NCBI RefSeq assembly: GCF_001514535.1
Contig: NZ_BCNO01000001.1
Span: 938,859 to 1,002,858, forward strand
Origin: Thermodesulfovibrio aggregans
Lineage (GTDB): Bacteria; Nitrospirota; Thermodesulfovibrionia; Thermodesulfovibrionales; Thermodesulfovibrionaceae
DNA length: 64,000 nt
Reading direction: 5' to 3'
Under the pieces are notes generated by a model. It worked only from the letters and a program-made list of their open reading frames with translations. It was not told the DNA's origin and did not search any database. Position 1 is the stretch's first letter. Every line of letters begins with the position of its first letter. Shown here one piece after another: positions 44,221 to 53,504 of the stretch. Position numbers and translations under genes: made by a program.

Positions 44221-44877
44221 TTAATTATTATTGCGTGATTCAATAAACTCAATAACTGAGTTTCTGTATTTTAATGGTACCTTTTGTTTTTGAACTTTTA
44301 GATTCATTCTTTCTTTTATTGATATTTTATCAAAATATTGAAGCCATAATTTTGAGAAAATTTTTTCATTTTGAGTTATTGAGGGTATTTTGCTCTCTAT
44401 TTTTGCTGGATAGACTCTTCCATTATAACAAAAAACCAGAATATTTCTTTTCAGGTCATGAATTAGAACCTTCTCCTTTTTAAGACGATTTGAGAAGTGA
44501 TTTGCAACAGGTAAAATTATGTTATTTTCAGGACAGAACTGGGCATAGAGGTAACCACCTTCAATCTCTCTAAATCTTAAAAGCCCTTTCATTCTATGAA
44601 TTTCTCTCCTTACTCTTTTAGCTTTGTTATGAATTTTCTGGATTATCGGATCAAAGTAGTTTTCTAAACTGTTGCCTCTAAAAGTATCTAAAAAGTATGA
44701 AAGATCCGAGAATAAATCCTTATCTTCGCTCATGATAAATAGATAAATAGTTTTTAAAGTAGCACTGTCTAATCTTTTTATCTTTTCAACATAGTCCTCT
44801 GTGTCATAAGAAAAAATCGTCATCTGATTAAGTTTAAAAGTTGTTTTTATGTTCTCTATTAATTCAAGTTCCTTCAT
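44221..44877 (-). CDS. DUF4130 (TIGR03915-type) partner of a radical SAM protein
   Basis: A 218-aa protein of unknown function with the family features AKRVRREIHRMKGLLRFREIE (about 87-107), YAQFCPENNIILPVANHFSNR and KEKVLIHDLKRNILVF. This family is encoded almost always beside a radical SAM protein called a putative DNA modification or repair protein, as here, with a 4-bp overlap. The protein has no membrane segments and no obvious catalytic motif of its own. A role in DNA repair or tRNA/DNA modification is a proposal from the literature name of the partner, not from the sequence. Confidence 0.82.
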   Translation of the reverse strand: MKELELIENIKTTFKLNQMTIFSYDTEDYVEKIKRLDSATLKTIYLFIMSEDKDLFSDLSYFLDTFRGNSLENYFDPIIQKIHNKAKRVRREIHRMKGLLRFREIEGGYLYAQFCPENNIILPVANHFSNRLKKEKVLIHDLKRNILVFCYNGRVYPAKIESKIPSITQNEKIFSKLWLQYFDKISIKERMNLKVQKQKVPLKYRNSVIEFIESRNNN

Positions 44878-46115
44878 AGTGATAATTGATATTGAGTAAG
44901 TTTTTGTTGATTAAATAGTTTTTTCATCTGTTCTGGTCTATCGTACAAAGCCTTTCCTGCTAAAAATTTTCCTTTTATTGTTATAAAGTATTTTGCCCGA
45001 TTTGTAACAACTCCTATTTTTTTCAAAGAATTCAGGTCAAGATTGATAAATCTTCTTAGTTGTATAATTTTTCTTGCACTGATTGGACCTATTCCAGGAA
45101 CTCTAAGTAATGACTCAAGAGAAGCTTTATAAATCTCAACAGGGAAAAACTCTAAATTTTCTAATGCCCAGGAGAGTTTTGGATCAGTAGTTTCATCAAG
45201 GAAAGGTTTTTTTTCTGAGACAATTTCATTAACTGAAAAACCATAGAATCTTATCAACCAATCAGCTTGATATAATCTATGTTCTCTAAGTAATGGCGGT
45301 TTTGTAGATGGTAATCTTGAGTCATCATTAACAGGAATATAGGCAGAGTAGTAAACTCTTTTTAATTTATTCTTTTTATACAACTCTGAAGTGAGTTTCA
45401 GAATATCAAAATCGCTATCAGGTGTTGCTCCAACTATTAGTTGTGTGCTTTGTCCACCTCTTGAGTTATAAAGAGTTTTATTCTGTTGGAGACTATCAAT
45501 GGTTTTTGTAATAAAATCCATTGTATTAAGGATGTTATCCATTTTTTTATCTGGAGCAAGGTATTCTAAAGATTTCCTGTTTGGTAACTCAAGATTAATA
45601 CTTACCCTGTCTGCCCATTTTATAGCCTCAGTTATTGTTGCTTCTGAAGTATTGGGGATTATTTTTAGATGAATATAGCCATTAAAATGGTATTTTAATC
45701 TCAGAATGGATACTGTTTTAATCATCATCTCCATCGTCTTTTCAGGACTACCAACAATGCCAGAGCTCAAGAAAAGTCCTTCAATATAGTTTCTTCTGTA
45801 AAATTCGTAGGTTATCTTTGCTAATTCATCCGGCATGAGAAGTGTTCTATTGATGTCATTCTTTTTACGATTTATGCAGTAAGCACAGTCGTTTATACAA
45901 AAATTTGTAAGCAATATCTTTAGAAGAGAGATACATCTTCCATCTGAACTCCAGCTGTGGCAGATTCCAAATCTTGAAGTCGAGCCCAGTTGATTTTTAG
46001 CGCTTTTTCTACTTACTCCACTTGAAGCACAGGATACGTCAAATTTAGCTCCATTAGCTAATACAGAAAGTTTCTCATAGATATCTGATGATTTCTTTAC
46101 CAGCATCTTTACCAC
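44874..46115 (-). CDS. Radical SAM protein, putative DNA modification/repair type (TIGR03916)
   Basis: A 413-aa radical SAM enzyme. The [4Fe-4S] motif is NFCINDCAYCINRK (Cys73, Cys77, Cys80, spacing CxxxCxxC). Next come the ELPNRKSLEYLAPDK-type core and the GGQSTQLIVGATPDSDFDIL segment, which resembles the SAM-binding region of this subfamily. A helix-hairpin-helix of the DNA-binding kind, LLRVPGIGPISARKIIQL, lies at about 318-335. The N-terminal RFGICHSWSSDGRCISLLKILLT is a marker of the family. It overlaps DUF4130 downstream by 4 bp and the cupin gene upstream by 7 bp. The substrate is unknown. Confidence 0.85.
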   Translation of the reverse strand: MVKMLVKKSSDIYEKLSVLANGAKFDVSCASSGVSRKSAKNQLGSTSRFGICHSWSSDGRCISLLKILLTNFCINDCAYCINRKKNDINRTLLMPDELAKITYEFYRRNYIEGLFLSSGIVGSPEKTMEMMIKTVSILRLKYHFNGYIHLKIIPNTSEATITEAIKWADRVSINLELPNRKSLEYLAPDKKMDNILNTMDFITKTIDSLQQNKTLYNSRGGQSTQLIVGATPDSDFDILKLTSELYKKNKLKRVYYSAYIPVNDDSRLPSTKPPLLREHRLYQADWLIRFYGFSVNEIVSEKKPFLDETTDPKLSWALENLEFFPVEIYKASLESLLRVPGIGPISARKIIQLRRFINLDLNSLKKIGVVTNRAKYFITIKGKFLAGKALYDRPEQMKKLFNQQKLTQYQLSL

Positions 46116-46444
46116 AAAGCTGGAGCATGTATTACATATGATTTTAAATCAGTTTTCGCCTTTAGTCCGTGTAATTCTTTGCTTCCAATGACAATGATAT
46201 CACCTTTTCTTACTGGTTGCCATTCATTATTTAAGTACATTTCACCTTCGCCTTCAATTATAAGGATGCTGTCTATTTCTTTTTCATGAGTATGTAAGGG
46301 AATTTCTACTCCTCTGGCAAGCTCAAGTATTATAATACTTAGCTCAGGATGTCTGTCTTTTGTAACAACATATCCTACATTTACTCCGTTAAATTTGGGA
46401 TGTGGTTGCATCTTAACTTCATTTAAATTGATTTTTAATGCCAT
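46109..46444 (-). CDS. Small cupin-domain protein
   Basis: A 111-aa single cupin. The metal site motifs are ARGVEIPLHTHEKEIDSILII (His-x-His with a later Glu, about 44-64) and a second strand pair ending in GSKELHGLK (His about 91), which would complete the metal ligands. Such proteins act as small dioxygenases, isomerases or regulators, and no substrate can be read. The ATG has a good GGGAGG upstream. It lies 14 bp after rlmD and overlaps the radical SAM gene by 7 bp, so it travels with both. Confidence 0.82.
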   Translation of the reverse strand: MALKINLNEVKMQPHPKFNGVNVGYVVTKDRHPELSIIILELARGVEIPLHTHEKEIDSILIIEGEGEMYLNNEWQPVRKGDIIVIGSKELHGLKAKTDLKSYVIHAPALW

Positions 46445-46458
46445 AGCTGATTCCTCCC

Positions 46459-47628
46459 TTATTCAATTTTCATTAAAGCTATATTTTCAATGTGATAGGT
46501 CTGCGGAAACATATCTACCGGTTGAACTTCTATTAATTTATATCCCTTTTCTCTAAAAATTTTCAAATCTCTTGCAAGCGTTGAAGGTTCACAGGAAACA
46601 TAGATAACCTTACTTATTCTTTTTTCTGCAATAGCTTCTATGACTTCTTTTGTACATCCAATCCTTGGTGGATCAAGTACTATAGCATCTGCATCAATAC
46701 TATGTTTATGTAGAGCTTCCTCAGTCTTCTCACAGAGGTAAGATATGTTATCAAAGCCTTTAATGTTTATCTGAGCATCTTTGTATGAAGAGCGAGACTC
46801 TTCAATGGCAATTACCCTGTTTACTTTTTCTGCTATGTACACTGTAAATGTTCCAACACCTGCATAGGCATCTATAACTACTCTGTCTTCCTCTGTTATG
46901 TAATTTAAAACTGCTTTAATAAGTTTTTCTGCCTGATAGGTGTTAACCTGAAAGAATGAGGGTGCTGAGATCAAAAATTCGCGTTCAAGAATCTTTTCCG
47001 TATAAAACTTCTGACCTGTTTCAATCTCTTCAACTTCCATCTCCGGTTGGATTAGCCATTTTCCTGTGTTTACTCCATATCGTATGGTAACATTGTGAGT
47101 CTTTCTCTTCGGTGTTTTTCCCTGTAAGATATTGAGAAGTTCATTTATTTTATGATGCATTATATGGCAGTACTCAACATGGATAAATCTGTGACTGCCC
47201 CGCATTCTAAACCCAAGAAGTCTCTGTCTATTTATTGAAAAATCAGCTCTGTTACGGTAATTATAGGGATTTTCAGCTTTTATGGTAAGATTTGTAAAGT
47301 CTTCAGGATTTTCAAATCCTCCTATTCTTTTAAGCTGTTCCATCACAACGATTTCTTTTAACTTAACCTGATAGCTATATGCAACATGCTGGAAACTACA
47401 GCCACCACATATTCCAAAGATTTTGCAGGGTGGATTTTCCCTGAAAAACGAGGGTTTAACTATATCAACTATCTCTCCTCTTAAATAGTCTCCTTCATCT
47501 TTAATTATCCTGACTTTTACTGTTTCTCCTGGTATTCCGTAGGGAACAAATATTACCTTACCATCATGTTTGCCAATGGCTTCACCGAGATGGGCAATAC
47601 CTGTGAGCTCTATCTCTATCTCATTCAT
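46459..47628 (-). CDS. rlmD: 23S rRNA (uracil-5-)-methyltransferase, RlmD/TrmA family
   Basis: SAM-dependent enzyme making 5-methyluridine in rRNA or tRNA. The 389-aa protein has an N-terminal TRAM domain (IELTGIAHLGEAIGKHDGKVIFV, about 5-27). An iron-sulphur cysteine set in CKIFGICGGCSFQHV follows. The Rossmann SAM motif is VVIDAYAGVGTFTVYIAEKV, then LDPPRIGC with the catalytic region, and YVSCEPSTLARDL contains the nucleophile Cys. The cluster cysteines fit RlmD/RumA-type proteins. Choice between rRNA and tRNA as substrate is uncertain. It overlaps the FmdE-like gene by 4 bp. Confidence 0.88.
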   Translation of the reverse strand: MNEIEIELTGIAHLGEAIGKHDGKVIFVPYGIPGETVKVRIIKDEGDYLRGEIVDIVKPSFFRENPPCKIFGICGGCSFQHVAYSYQVKLKEIVVMEQLKRIGGFENPEDFTNLTIKAENPYNYRNRADFSINRQRLLGFRMRGSHRFIHVEYCHIMHHKINELLNILQGKTPKRKTHNVTIRYGVNTGKWLIQPEMEVEEIETGQKFYTEKILEREFLISAPSFFQVNTYQAEKLIKAVLNYITEEDRVVIDAYAGVGTFTVYIAEKVNRVIAIEESRSSYKDAQINIKGFDNISYLCEKTEEALHKHSIDADAIVLDPPRIGCTKEVIEAIAEKRISKVIYVSCEPSTLARDLKIFREKGYKLIEVQPVDMFPQTYHIENIALMKIE

Positions 47629-48209
47629 AGAGATTCCTCAAAACATGGAATGCAAAGGATTTTTCCATCAAGAATTCTTGCTCTTACTTCAGCAACCTTT
47701 TCTCCACATATTTCACATCTTAAGCTTTTGAAAACTCTAGCTTCTTTTGGAGTTTTAATCTGAGGATAGGTTATTTTGAGAATTTCCTCTTTTTTAGCAT
47801 TAAGTATCTTGTTTATTTTTTCTGCCTTTCTTTTTTTTACGAACTCTAAAACTTCCGGTGATCTATCCCCCTCCATAAATCTCTGCCAGAGTTTTTTTTC
47901 CTCTTCTGTTTCCTTGGATTCAAAGTCAACCGAAATTCTTACTGCCCTGCCAGTTTTTCTGTTAAAGAATGTATAAACCTGTTTTCCATAATCCCTGAAT
48001 ATCAAATTTCCTTTACCAAATGTGCATCCCACCATGACCTGAATTGCATCAACTGCGCAGGAGTCATTTTCTACAATGCATACTATTTCTTCATCTTGAC
48101 TTCGGTCTTTGATGCCAAGTTCTTCCAATGCAGCTTTAGCTACTACATAACCCATTGCAAGTCCAGGACAGCTATGACCATGAAACTTTATTACATCTTC
48201 AAATTTCAT
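47625..48209 (-). CDS. FmdE-family protein with C-terminal zinc ribbon
   Basis: A 194-aa protein of the FmdE/GSU family. The N-terminal FHGHSCPGLAMGYVVAKAA (about 9-27) has the typical His/Cys metal site, and ENDSCAVDAIQVMVGCTFGKGNL (about 47-69) is the second conserved block. The C-terminus has a CEICG...CIPC zinc-ribbon pair. Despite the name, most members are not part of formylmethanofuran dehydrogenase; their role in bacteria is unknown, and molybdenum/tungsten-associated functions have been suggested. It overlaps rlpA upstream by 11 bp and rlmD downstream by 4 bp. Confidence 0.82.
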   Translation of the reverse strand: MKFEDVIKFHGHSCPGLAMGYVVAKAALEELGIKDRSQDEEIVCIVENDSCAVDAIQVMVGCTFGKGNLIFRDYGKQVYTFFNRKTGRAVRISVDFESKETEEEKKLWQRFMEGDRSPEVLEFVKKRKAEKINKILNAKKEEILKITYPQIKTPKEARVFKSLRCEICGEKVAEVRARILDGKILCIPCFEESL

Positions 48210-48909
48210 CTTTACCTCCTACAAAACCAGTAATTATTACTTTATATCCTTCCTGACCCATCTGTTTTGCTAAATTGAATGCATCATCATAGTTTGAAAA
48301 CTTTCCTACTCTTACTCTGTAGAAAATTTGTCCTTTTACACTTGCTTTGTTTATATATACATTCTGATATTTAAAGCTCAGAGCTTGCTTTAGTCGCAAG
48401 GCATTTTCTATTTCACGGAAAGCTCCTACCTGTATGGTTAAAGGACCACCGATAGGTGTATACTTTACATATCTTACATAACTCATATCTCTTCCTACAG
48501 GTTCCATTAAAACTTCTGCTGTGCCAGGTCCTATAAGATCAATTTTTTTAGCTGATGCATATGATAAATCAAGGTCTCTTCCGGGTATGAATGGACCCCT
48601 GTCGTTTACTGTACACACTACATCTTTCCCGTTTTGAAGATTTACAACTCTCAATTTTGTTCCAAATGGATACTCTCTATGTGCACATGTGTAGTCATAC
48701 ATGTTGTATATCTCTCCTGAAGCTGTTGGTTTACCATGAAACTCTGCTCCATACCATGAGGCAACTCCTTTCCGTGCTCCCTGTGGGATATACTCTAATT
48801 CAGGAGATTTTTTAGGAGCGCATGAACACAGTATAACCACTATCGCTATTATTTTTAACTTTAAACCTATAAGCTTCAATCTATAGAATATATCTACTGA
48901 GGTCTTCAC
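48199..48909 (-). CDS. rlpA: RlpA-family lipoprotein with SPOR domain
   Basis: Outer-membrane-associated lytic transglycosylase that acts on denuded glycan at the septum. A lipobox (VVILCSC, Cys at about residue 30) suggests a lipoprotein. The double-psi beta-barrel RlpA domain contains [24 protein letters not shown]-like [14 protein letters not shown] and [13 protein letters not shown] with the catalytic Asp. The C-terminal SPOR domain (about 155-230) binds septal peptidoglycan. Length 236 aa is common. The GTG start at 48909 lies 29 bp inside hslU and has no Shine-Dalgarno. A TTG a few codons further on is an alternative, so the N-terminus is not certain. Confidence 0.85.
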   Translation of the reverse strand: MKTSVDIFYRLKLIGLKLKIIAIVVILCSCAPKKSPELEYIPQGARKGVASWYGAEFHGKPTASGEIYNMYDYTCAHREYPFGTKLRVVNLQNGKDVVCTVNDRGPFIPGRDLDLSYASAKKIDLIGPGTAEVLMEPVGRDMSYVRYVKYTPIGGPLTIQVGAFREIENALRLKQALSFKYQNVYINKASVKGQIFYRVRVGKFSNYDDAFNLAKQMGQEGYKVIITGFVGGKDEI

Positions 48910-50221
48910 TTTTGATTATTTCACTGAGTTTTTCTCTTACAAATTTTGCATCAATCACGATTTTCTGCCCTTTTAGTTCAGAGGCATTAAAAGATATGTC
49001 TTCAAGAAGCTTTTCCATTACAGTATGTAGTCTTCTTGCTCCGATGTTTTCAGTTTTTTCGTTTACCTGTTGAGCTATCTCTGCAATCTCTTCAATTCCG
49101 TCCTTTGTAAACTCAAGCTGAACATCTTCTGTTCCTAAAAGAGCAATGTATTGCTTGATAAGAGCATTGTCTGGTTCTGTAAGAATTCTTACAAATTCTT
49201 CCTTGCCAAGAGAACTGAGTTCAACTCTTATTGGAAATCTTCCCTGTAATTCCGGAATAAGGTCAGAGGGTTTTGATACATGAAAAGCACCAGCAGCTAT
49301 AAAAAGAATATGATCAGTTCTTACAGGTCCATATTTGGTTGTCACTGTACATCCCTCTACAATTGGAAGAAGATCTCTCTGAACTCCTTCACGAGATACA
49401 TCAGGACCATAGGTGCTTCCACGAGATGCAATTTTATCAATCTCATCAATAAAAACAATTCCAGTTTGTTCAACTCTCTCAATTGCTTCTTTTGTAACCT
49501 TTTCCATGTCAATAAGTTTATTTGCCTCTTCCTGAATAAATATCTGGAATGCTTCTGAGATTTTTACTTTTTTTCTCTTTACACGCTCTGGCAGAAAACT
49601 ACCAAGCATTTCTTTTAGATTTATCTCAATTTCTTCCATGGCTACATTTGATATAATTCCAAAAGGCACGATTTTCTCTTTCAAATCAATCTCAATGTAA
49701 CGATCATTGAGAAATCCCTGTCTTAGCTGATTTCTGAGTTTTTCCCTTGTTTCTTTGTATCTTGTTTTCTCTTCTGCTGCTTCATTCATCTCCCTTGAAT
49801 ATCTTGGTTGAGGTAAAAGTATATCAAGAATTCTTTCCTCTGCCATCTGTTTCGCCTTTTCCTGAACTCTTTGAGTATGTTCCTGTTTAACCATATTCAT
49901 GGCAACTTCTGTAAGGTCTCTTATTATTGACTCAACATCTCTTCCAACATATCCTACTTCTGTAAATTTTGATGCTTCTACCTTTACAAATGGAGCATTT
50001 ACAAGTCGTGCAAGTCTTCTTGCAATCTCTGTTTTTCCAACACCTGTTGGACCTATCATCAATATATTCTTCGGTAAAATTTCATCTCTTAACTCCTTTG
50101 GAAGCATCTGTCTCCGAAACCTGTTTCTTAGTGCTATGGCAACTGCTTTTTTTGCCTGCTCCTGACCAATGATAAATTTATCAAGCTCTTCAACTATTTT
50201 TTTTGGCGTAAGATTTTCCAT
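48881..50221 (-). CDS. hslU: ATP-dependent protease ATPase subunit HslU
   Basis: AAA+ unfoldase that feeds proteins to HslV. The 446-aa protein has [20 protein letters not shown] near the start, Walker [16 protein letters not shown] (about 58-72), Walker B with [12 protein letters not shown], and the HslU intermediate domain (about 110-230). Sensor 2 lies in [16 protein letters not shown]. The C-terminal end RYIL resembles the tail that inserts into HslV pockets. It overlaps hslV by 1 bp and rlpA by 29 bp. The order xerC-hslV-hslU is the classical bacterial arrangement. Confidence 0.96.
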   Translation of the reverse strand: MENLTPKKIVEELDKFIIGQEQAKKAVAIALRNRFRRQMLPKELRDEILPKNILMIGPTGVGKTEIARRLARLVNAPFVKVEASKFTEVGYVGRDVESIIRDLTEVAMNMVKQEHTQRVQEKAKQMAEERILDILLPQPRYSREMNEAAEEKTRYKETREKLRNQLRQGFLNDRYIEIDLKEKIVPFGIISNVAMEEIEINLKEMLGSFLPERVKRKKVKISEAFQIFIQEEANKLIDMEKVTKEAIERVEQTGIVFIDEIDKIASRGSTYGPDVSREGVQRDLLPIVEGCTVTTKYGPVRTDHILFIAAGAFHVSKPSDLIPELQGRFPIRVELSSLGKEEFVRILTEPDNALIKQYIALLGTEDVQLEFTKDGIEEIAEIAQQVNEKTENIGARRLHTVMEKLLEDISFNASELKGQKIVIDAKFVREKLSEIIKSEDLSRYIL

Positions 50222-50754
50222 TAGCTTAACTCCTCCAGAATGATTTGGTTATTTGTGTAAATACAGATTTTTGAGGCAATTTCCATTGCTTTTGAGGCAA
50301 TTTCCATTGCTGTTAGCTCAGTATTTTCGTAGAGTGCCTTTGCTGCAGCAAAGGCATAGGGACCTCCAGAACCAATTGCTGCAACAGGATCCTCTGGTTC
50401 AATCACATCACCATTTCCGGAAATAATTAAAATATGCTCTCTGTCAGCAACAATAAGTAATGCCTCAAGCCTTCTTAAGATTTTGTCTGTTCTCCAGTCC
50501 TTTGCAAGTTCAACAGCAGCTCTTAAAAGATTCCCCTTGTAACTTTCAAGCTTTCCTTCAAATCTCTCAAAAAGTGTAAAAGCATCTGCAGTAGAGCCTG
50601 CAAAGCCTGTAAGAACTTTACCATTGTAAAGTTTTCTTATTTTTTTGGCATTATGTTTTAATACAGTATTCCCCATTGTAACCTGTCCGTCAGATGCCAT
50701 AACCACAGAATCGCCCCTCTTTACGCATAATACGGTGGTTCCATGTAGTTCCAT
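50221..50754 (-). CDS. hslV: ATP-dependent protease proteolytic subunit HslV
   Basis: Proteasome-like peptidase that forms a double hexamer with HslU. The 177-aa protein begins [20 protein letters not shown]. The first of the two Thr after His-Gly is the catalytic residue once the N-terminus is trimmed. [20 protein letters not shown] and [20 protein letters not shown] are the other family marks. The helix near the C-terminus contains a near-exact repeat, [14 protein letters not shown], whose DNA repeats over 18 bp. It is a local heptad and aligns with normal HslV, so it is not an insertion. The gene has a good AGGAGG and follows xerC with no gap. Confidence 0.96.
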   Translation of the reverse strand: MELHGTTVLCVKRGDSVVMASDGQVTMGNTVLKHNAKKIRKLYNGKVLTGFAGSTADAFTLFERFEGKLESYKGNLLRAAVELAKDWRTDKILRRLEALLIVADREHILIISGNGDVIEPEDPVAAIGSGGPYAFAAAKALYENTELTAMEIASKAMEIASKICIYTNNQIILEELS

Positions 50755-51663
50755 CTATTTTTCCTCCTCCTTTGAAAGTGGATGAGCTTTATCGTACACA
50801 TCCATTAAATGTTTTATATCAACATGAGTATAAATCTGAGTTGTTGAAAGAGATGCGTGTCCGAGAAGTTCCTGAATTACTCTTAAATCAGCACCTTCCA
50901 TCAAAAGATGAGTTGCAAAACTGTGTCTTAATGTATGTGGTCCAATTTTTTCAATAATTCCGATGGCTTTTGCGTATTTTTCAACAATTCTTCGTACCTG
51001 TCTGTCAGAAATTCTTTTACCGCGGTTATTTATGAAAAGTGGAGATTCTTCTGCTACAAAATTTTTTTTAATGAAGCGAATATGCCTTACTGCCATATAC
51101 TTTTTCAATGCTTCCTTTGCTTTTTGCCCTATCGGAACAATTCTCTCTTTTTTACCTTTTCCTCTTACTTTTATTAGTCCTTCTTTTAAATCTATGTCAT
51201 CTATATTTAAACCACAGAGCTCACTTACTCTTATTCCACTACTATAGAAAAGTTCAAGAATTGCTTTGTCTCTTTGCTCTGTGAACTTGTCCTCCTTTAC
51301 TGTATCAATAAGCTTGAAAGCATCATCAATAGTAAGAAATTTTGGAAGAATTCTTTTTGTTTTAACTGAGGTGATTACTCTTGCAGGATTAACTTTTATA
51401 ACTCCCTCTGAGTAAAGATAAGAAAAAAAAGATCTCAGCGTGGAAAGCTTTCTAGCTACAGTTGTTTTTGATTTACCTTTTAGTATCTGTTCTGAAATAA
51501 AACCTCTAATCGTGGTAGGTTCAACCTCTGCAGGATGTACGCAGGCGAAATTAAAAAACTCTTCCAGATCCTTTTTGTAAGCTCTTATGGTATGTACAGA
51601 ATCTCCTCTCTGGAGTTTCAAGTAATTTAAGAAATTATGTATTAATAATTCATGATTGTTCAT
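50755..51663 (-). CDS. xerC: Tyrosine recombinase XerC/XerD type
   Basis: Resolves chromosome dimers at dif during division. The 302-aa protein has the N-terminal SAM-like core-binding domain (about 5-90). The catalytic domain has Arg in SSGIRVSELCGL, Lys in the beta-hairpin near VRGKGKKERIVPIG, HxxR in GPHTLRHSFATHLL, and His plus Tyr in LLGHASLSTTQIYTHV. Its place before hslVU favours XerC, though XerD cannot be excluded because no second copy is in view. The ATG lies only 11 nt from a -10 element, and no Shine-Dalgarno is seen. Confidence 0.92.
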   Translation of the reverse strand: MNNHELLIHNFLNYLKLQRGDSVHTIRAYKKDLEEFFNFACVHPAEVEPTTIRGFISEQILKGKSKTTVARKLSTLRSFFSYLYSEGVIKVNPARVITSVKTKRILPKFLTIDDAFKLIDTVKEDKFTEQRDKAILELFYSSGIRVSELCGLNIDDIDLKEGLIKVRGKGKKERIVPIGQKAKEALKKYMAVRHIRFIKKNFVAEESPLFINNRGKRISDRQVRRIVEKYAKAIGIIEKIGPHTLRHSFATHLLMEGADLRVIQELLGHASLSTTQIYTHVDIKHLMDVYDKAHPLSKEEEK

Positions 51664-51674
51664 GTTTAAAAAAT

Positions 51675-51704
51675 ATTGTAAAATCCTATGGTAAATTAAA
51701 TCAA
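51675..51704 (-). promoter_or_regulatory. Predicted xerC-hslVU promoter, near-leaderless
   Basis: On the minus strand TTGATT (51699-51704) and TACAAT (51675-51680) are 18 bp apart. The -10 ends 11 nt before the xerC ATG (51663). With usual spacing the mRNA would begin about 5 nt before the start codon, and no ribosome site is visible. Confidence 0.5.
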
Positions 51705-51715
51705 TAGCGTTGAGC

Positions 51716-51744
51716 TTGACATAAAGGCATTTGTTAGTTTATAA
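51716..51744 (+). promoter_or_regulatory. Predicted ino1 promoter
   Basis: TTGACA (51716-51721) and TTATAA (51739-51744) are separated by 17 bp in the gap divergent from xerC. Transcription would begin near 51751. The ATG at 51791 has GAGGAG about 6 nt upstream. A second TTGACA at about 51755 lacks a well-spaced -10. Confidence 0.55.
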
Positions 51745-51790
51745 AAATTTGTTATTGACATTTTTAAGATAATAAAATGAGGAGCATGGA

Positions 51791-52888
51791 ATGGATAAAA
51801 TAAAGATTGCTATTGTAGGAGTCGGAAACTGTGCAAGTGCTCTTATTCAGGGAATTGAGTATTATAAAAAATACAATACTACACAACAGGTTCCAGGACT
51901 TATGCATTTCAATCTGGGGGGCTATGTTCCAGGAGACATAGAGATTGTAGCAGCCTTTGATATAGATGAAAGGAAAGTGAATAAGCCTCTCAAAGAAGCT
52001 GTTTTTGCCAAGCCAAATTGTACCAAAATATTTTATCCAGATTTACCAGACTATCCTGTAAAAGTGTCTATGGGACCAGTGCTTGATGGTGTGGCTGAAC
52101 ACATGAAAAATTACCCTCCAGACAAAAGATTTATTCCAGCCAATGCAGAGCCTGAAGATGTCGTTCAGGTTCTTAAAGAATCTGGTGCTGAGATAATGAT
52201 CAGTTATTTACCTGTTGGTTCAGAACAGGCGACACGCTTTTATGCACAGGCTGCTTTAGATGCAGGAGTGGCTTTCATAAATTGTGTTCCTGTTTTTATC
52301 GCCTCTGATGATGAATGGATTAAAAAATTTGAAAGCAAAAATTTGCCAATAATAGGAGATGATATTAAAAGTCAGATAGGTGCCACAATTGTTCATAGAG
52401 TTCTTACAAAACTTTGTATGGACAGAGGAGTAAAAATAACGAATACTTATCAGCTTAATGTGGGCGGCAATACTGACTTTCTTAATATGCTTAATCGTGA
52501 TAGACTTACATCAAAAAAGATTTCAAAAACAGAGGCTGTAACAAGTCAAATCTCCCATGAAATTACATCTGAACATGTTCATATTGGGCCTTCTGATTAT
52601 ATTCCTTGGTTAAATGACAACAAAATATGTTTTTTAAGAATTGAAGGTGAGATTTTTGGAAATGTGCCGATAAACCTTGAACTCAGACTCTCCGTAGAGG
52701 ATTCTCCAAATAGTGCTGGTGTTGTAATTGATGCTATAAGATGCTGTAAGTTAGCGCTTGACAGAAAGATTGGAGGATTGCTCATATCAGCATCTGCTTA
52801 TTTTATGAAGCATCCAAGAATTCAGTATCCCGATGAAGTAGCAAGAACTATGGTGGAGGAGTTTATAGAAGGAAAGAGGGAAAGATAA
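51791..52888 (+). CDS. ino1: myo-Inositol-1-phosphate synthase
   Basis: Converts glucose 6-phosphate to 1L-myo-inositol 1-phosphate with NAD. The 365-aa protein begins [20 protein letters not shown] (Rossmann NAD loop, about 6-25). Then come [41 protein letters not shown] and [14 protein letters not shown]. The catalytic lysine segment [20 protein letters not shown] and the [12 protein letters not shown] motif are both present. The shorter bacterial/archaeal type (about 365 aa) matches. A CDP-alcohol phosphatidyltransferase follows after 1 bp, so the product is likely to feed an inositol phospholipid or a related solute. Confidence 0.92.
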   Translation: MDKIKIAIVGVGNCASALIQGIEYYKKYNTTQQVPGLMHFNLGGYVPGDIEIVAAFDIDERKVNKPLKEAVFAKPNCTKIFYPDLPDYPVKVSMGPVLDGVAEHMKNYPPDKRFIPANAEPEDVVQVLKESGAEIMISYLPVGSEQATRFYAQAALDAGVAFINCVPVFIASDDEWIKKFESKNLPIIGDDIKSQIGATIVHRVLTKLCMDRGVKITNTYQLNVGGNTDFLNMLNRDRLTSKKISKTEAVTSQISHEITSEHVHIGPSDYIPWLNDNKICFLRIEGEIFGNVPINLELRLSVEDSPNSAGVVIDAIRCCKLALDRKIGGLLISASAYFMKHPRIQYPDEVARTMVEEFIEGKRER

Positions 52889-52889
52889 C

Positions 52890-53462
52890 TTGCTCAGTGA
52901 GAAATTTAGTCATTTTTTAGATAGACCATTAGCCCCTTTAGCAAGAGCCTTACCAATTAATCCAAACATTATTACTTTCATAGGAATGCTTATCACCTCA
53001 TCATCAGGATTTGTAATTCCATTTAATCTCTTTCTTGGTGGAATTTTTATTCTTGCAGGAGGAGCCTTTGATCTAATTGATGGAATAGTTGCAAGGGTTA
53101 ATGGAAGAGTAACAAGATTTGGTGCTCTTCTTGATTCCACTCTTGACAGAATTGCCGATGGATTCATTTTTCTGGGAATTGCATGGTATTTTTTCAGATT
53201 TAATCATGAGGTTGCTTTGCTTATTACTATTTTATGTATGATTGCTTCCTATTTAATCTCTTATGTGAGAGCAAGGGCTGAAGGTATAGGAGTATCCTGT
53301 AATGTGGGGATAATAGAAAGACCTGAAAGGCTTATTTTTCTTGCCTTTGGTTGTTTAACAAACTTAATTTATCCTGTACTAATAGTTCTTACAACTTTGA
53401 GTTGGATCACAGTAATTCAGAGAATTCTTCATGCCAGAAAACAGATTAAATATTTGCCTTAA
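52890..53462 (+). CDS. CDP-alcohol phosphatidyltransferase (probable phosphatidylinositol phosphate synthase)
   Basis: Membrane enzyme of the CDP-alcohol family (190 aa, about six helices). The signature DLIDGIVARVNGRVTRFGA plus the following LLDSTLD matches D-x2-D-G-x2-A-R-x8-G-x3-D-x3-D exactly. The substrate is not readable from this motif. Because ino1 lies 1 bp upstream, inositol phosphate plus CDP-diacylglycerol is the best guess. The protein lacks the N-terminal nucleotidyltransferase domain found in the bifunctional enzyme of di-myo-inositol phosphate synthesis, which argues for a lipid product. The start is a TTG with GAGGG upstream. The DUF948 gene follows after 42 bp. Confidence 0.85.
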   Translation: MLSEKFSHFLDRPLAPLARALPINPNIITFIGMLITSSSGFVIPFNLFLGGIFILAGGAFDLIDGIVARVNGRVTRFGALLDSTLDRIADGFIFLGIAWYFFRFNHEVALLITILCMIASYLISYVRARAEGIGVSCNVGIIERPERLIFLAFGCLTNLIYPVLIVLTTLSWITVIQRILHARKQIKYLP

Positions 53463-53504
53463 TGTTGTTTAAAATGGTATCCTTTTTAAAAAGAGGAGGA
53501 AAAA

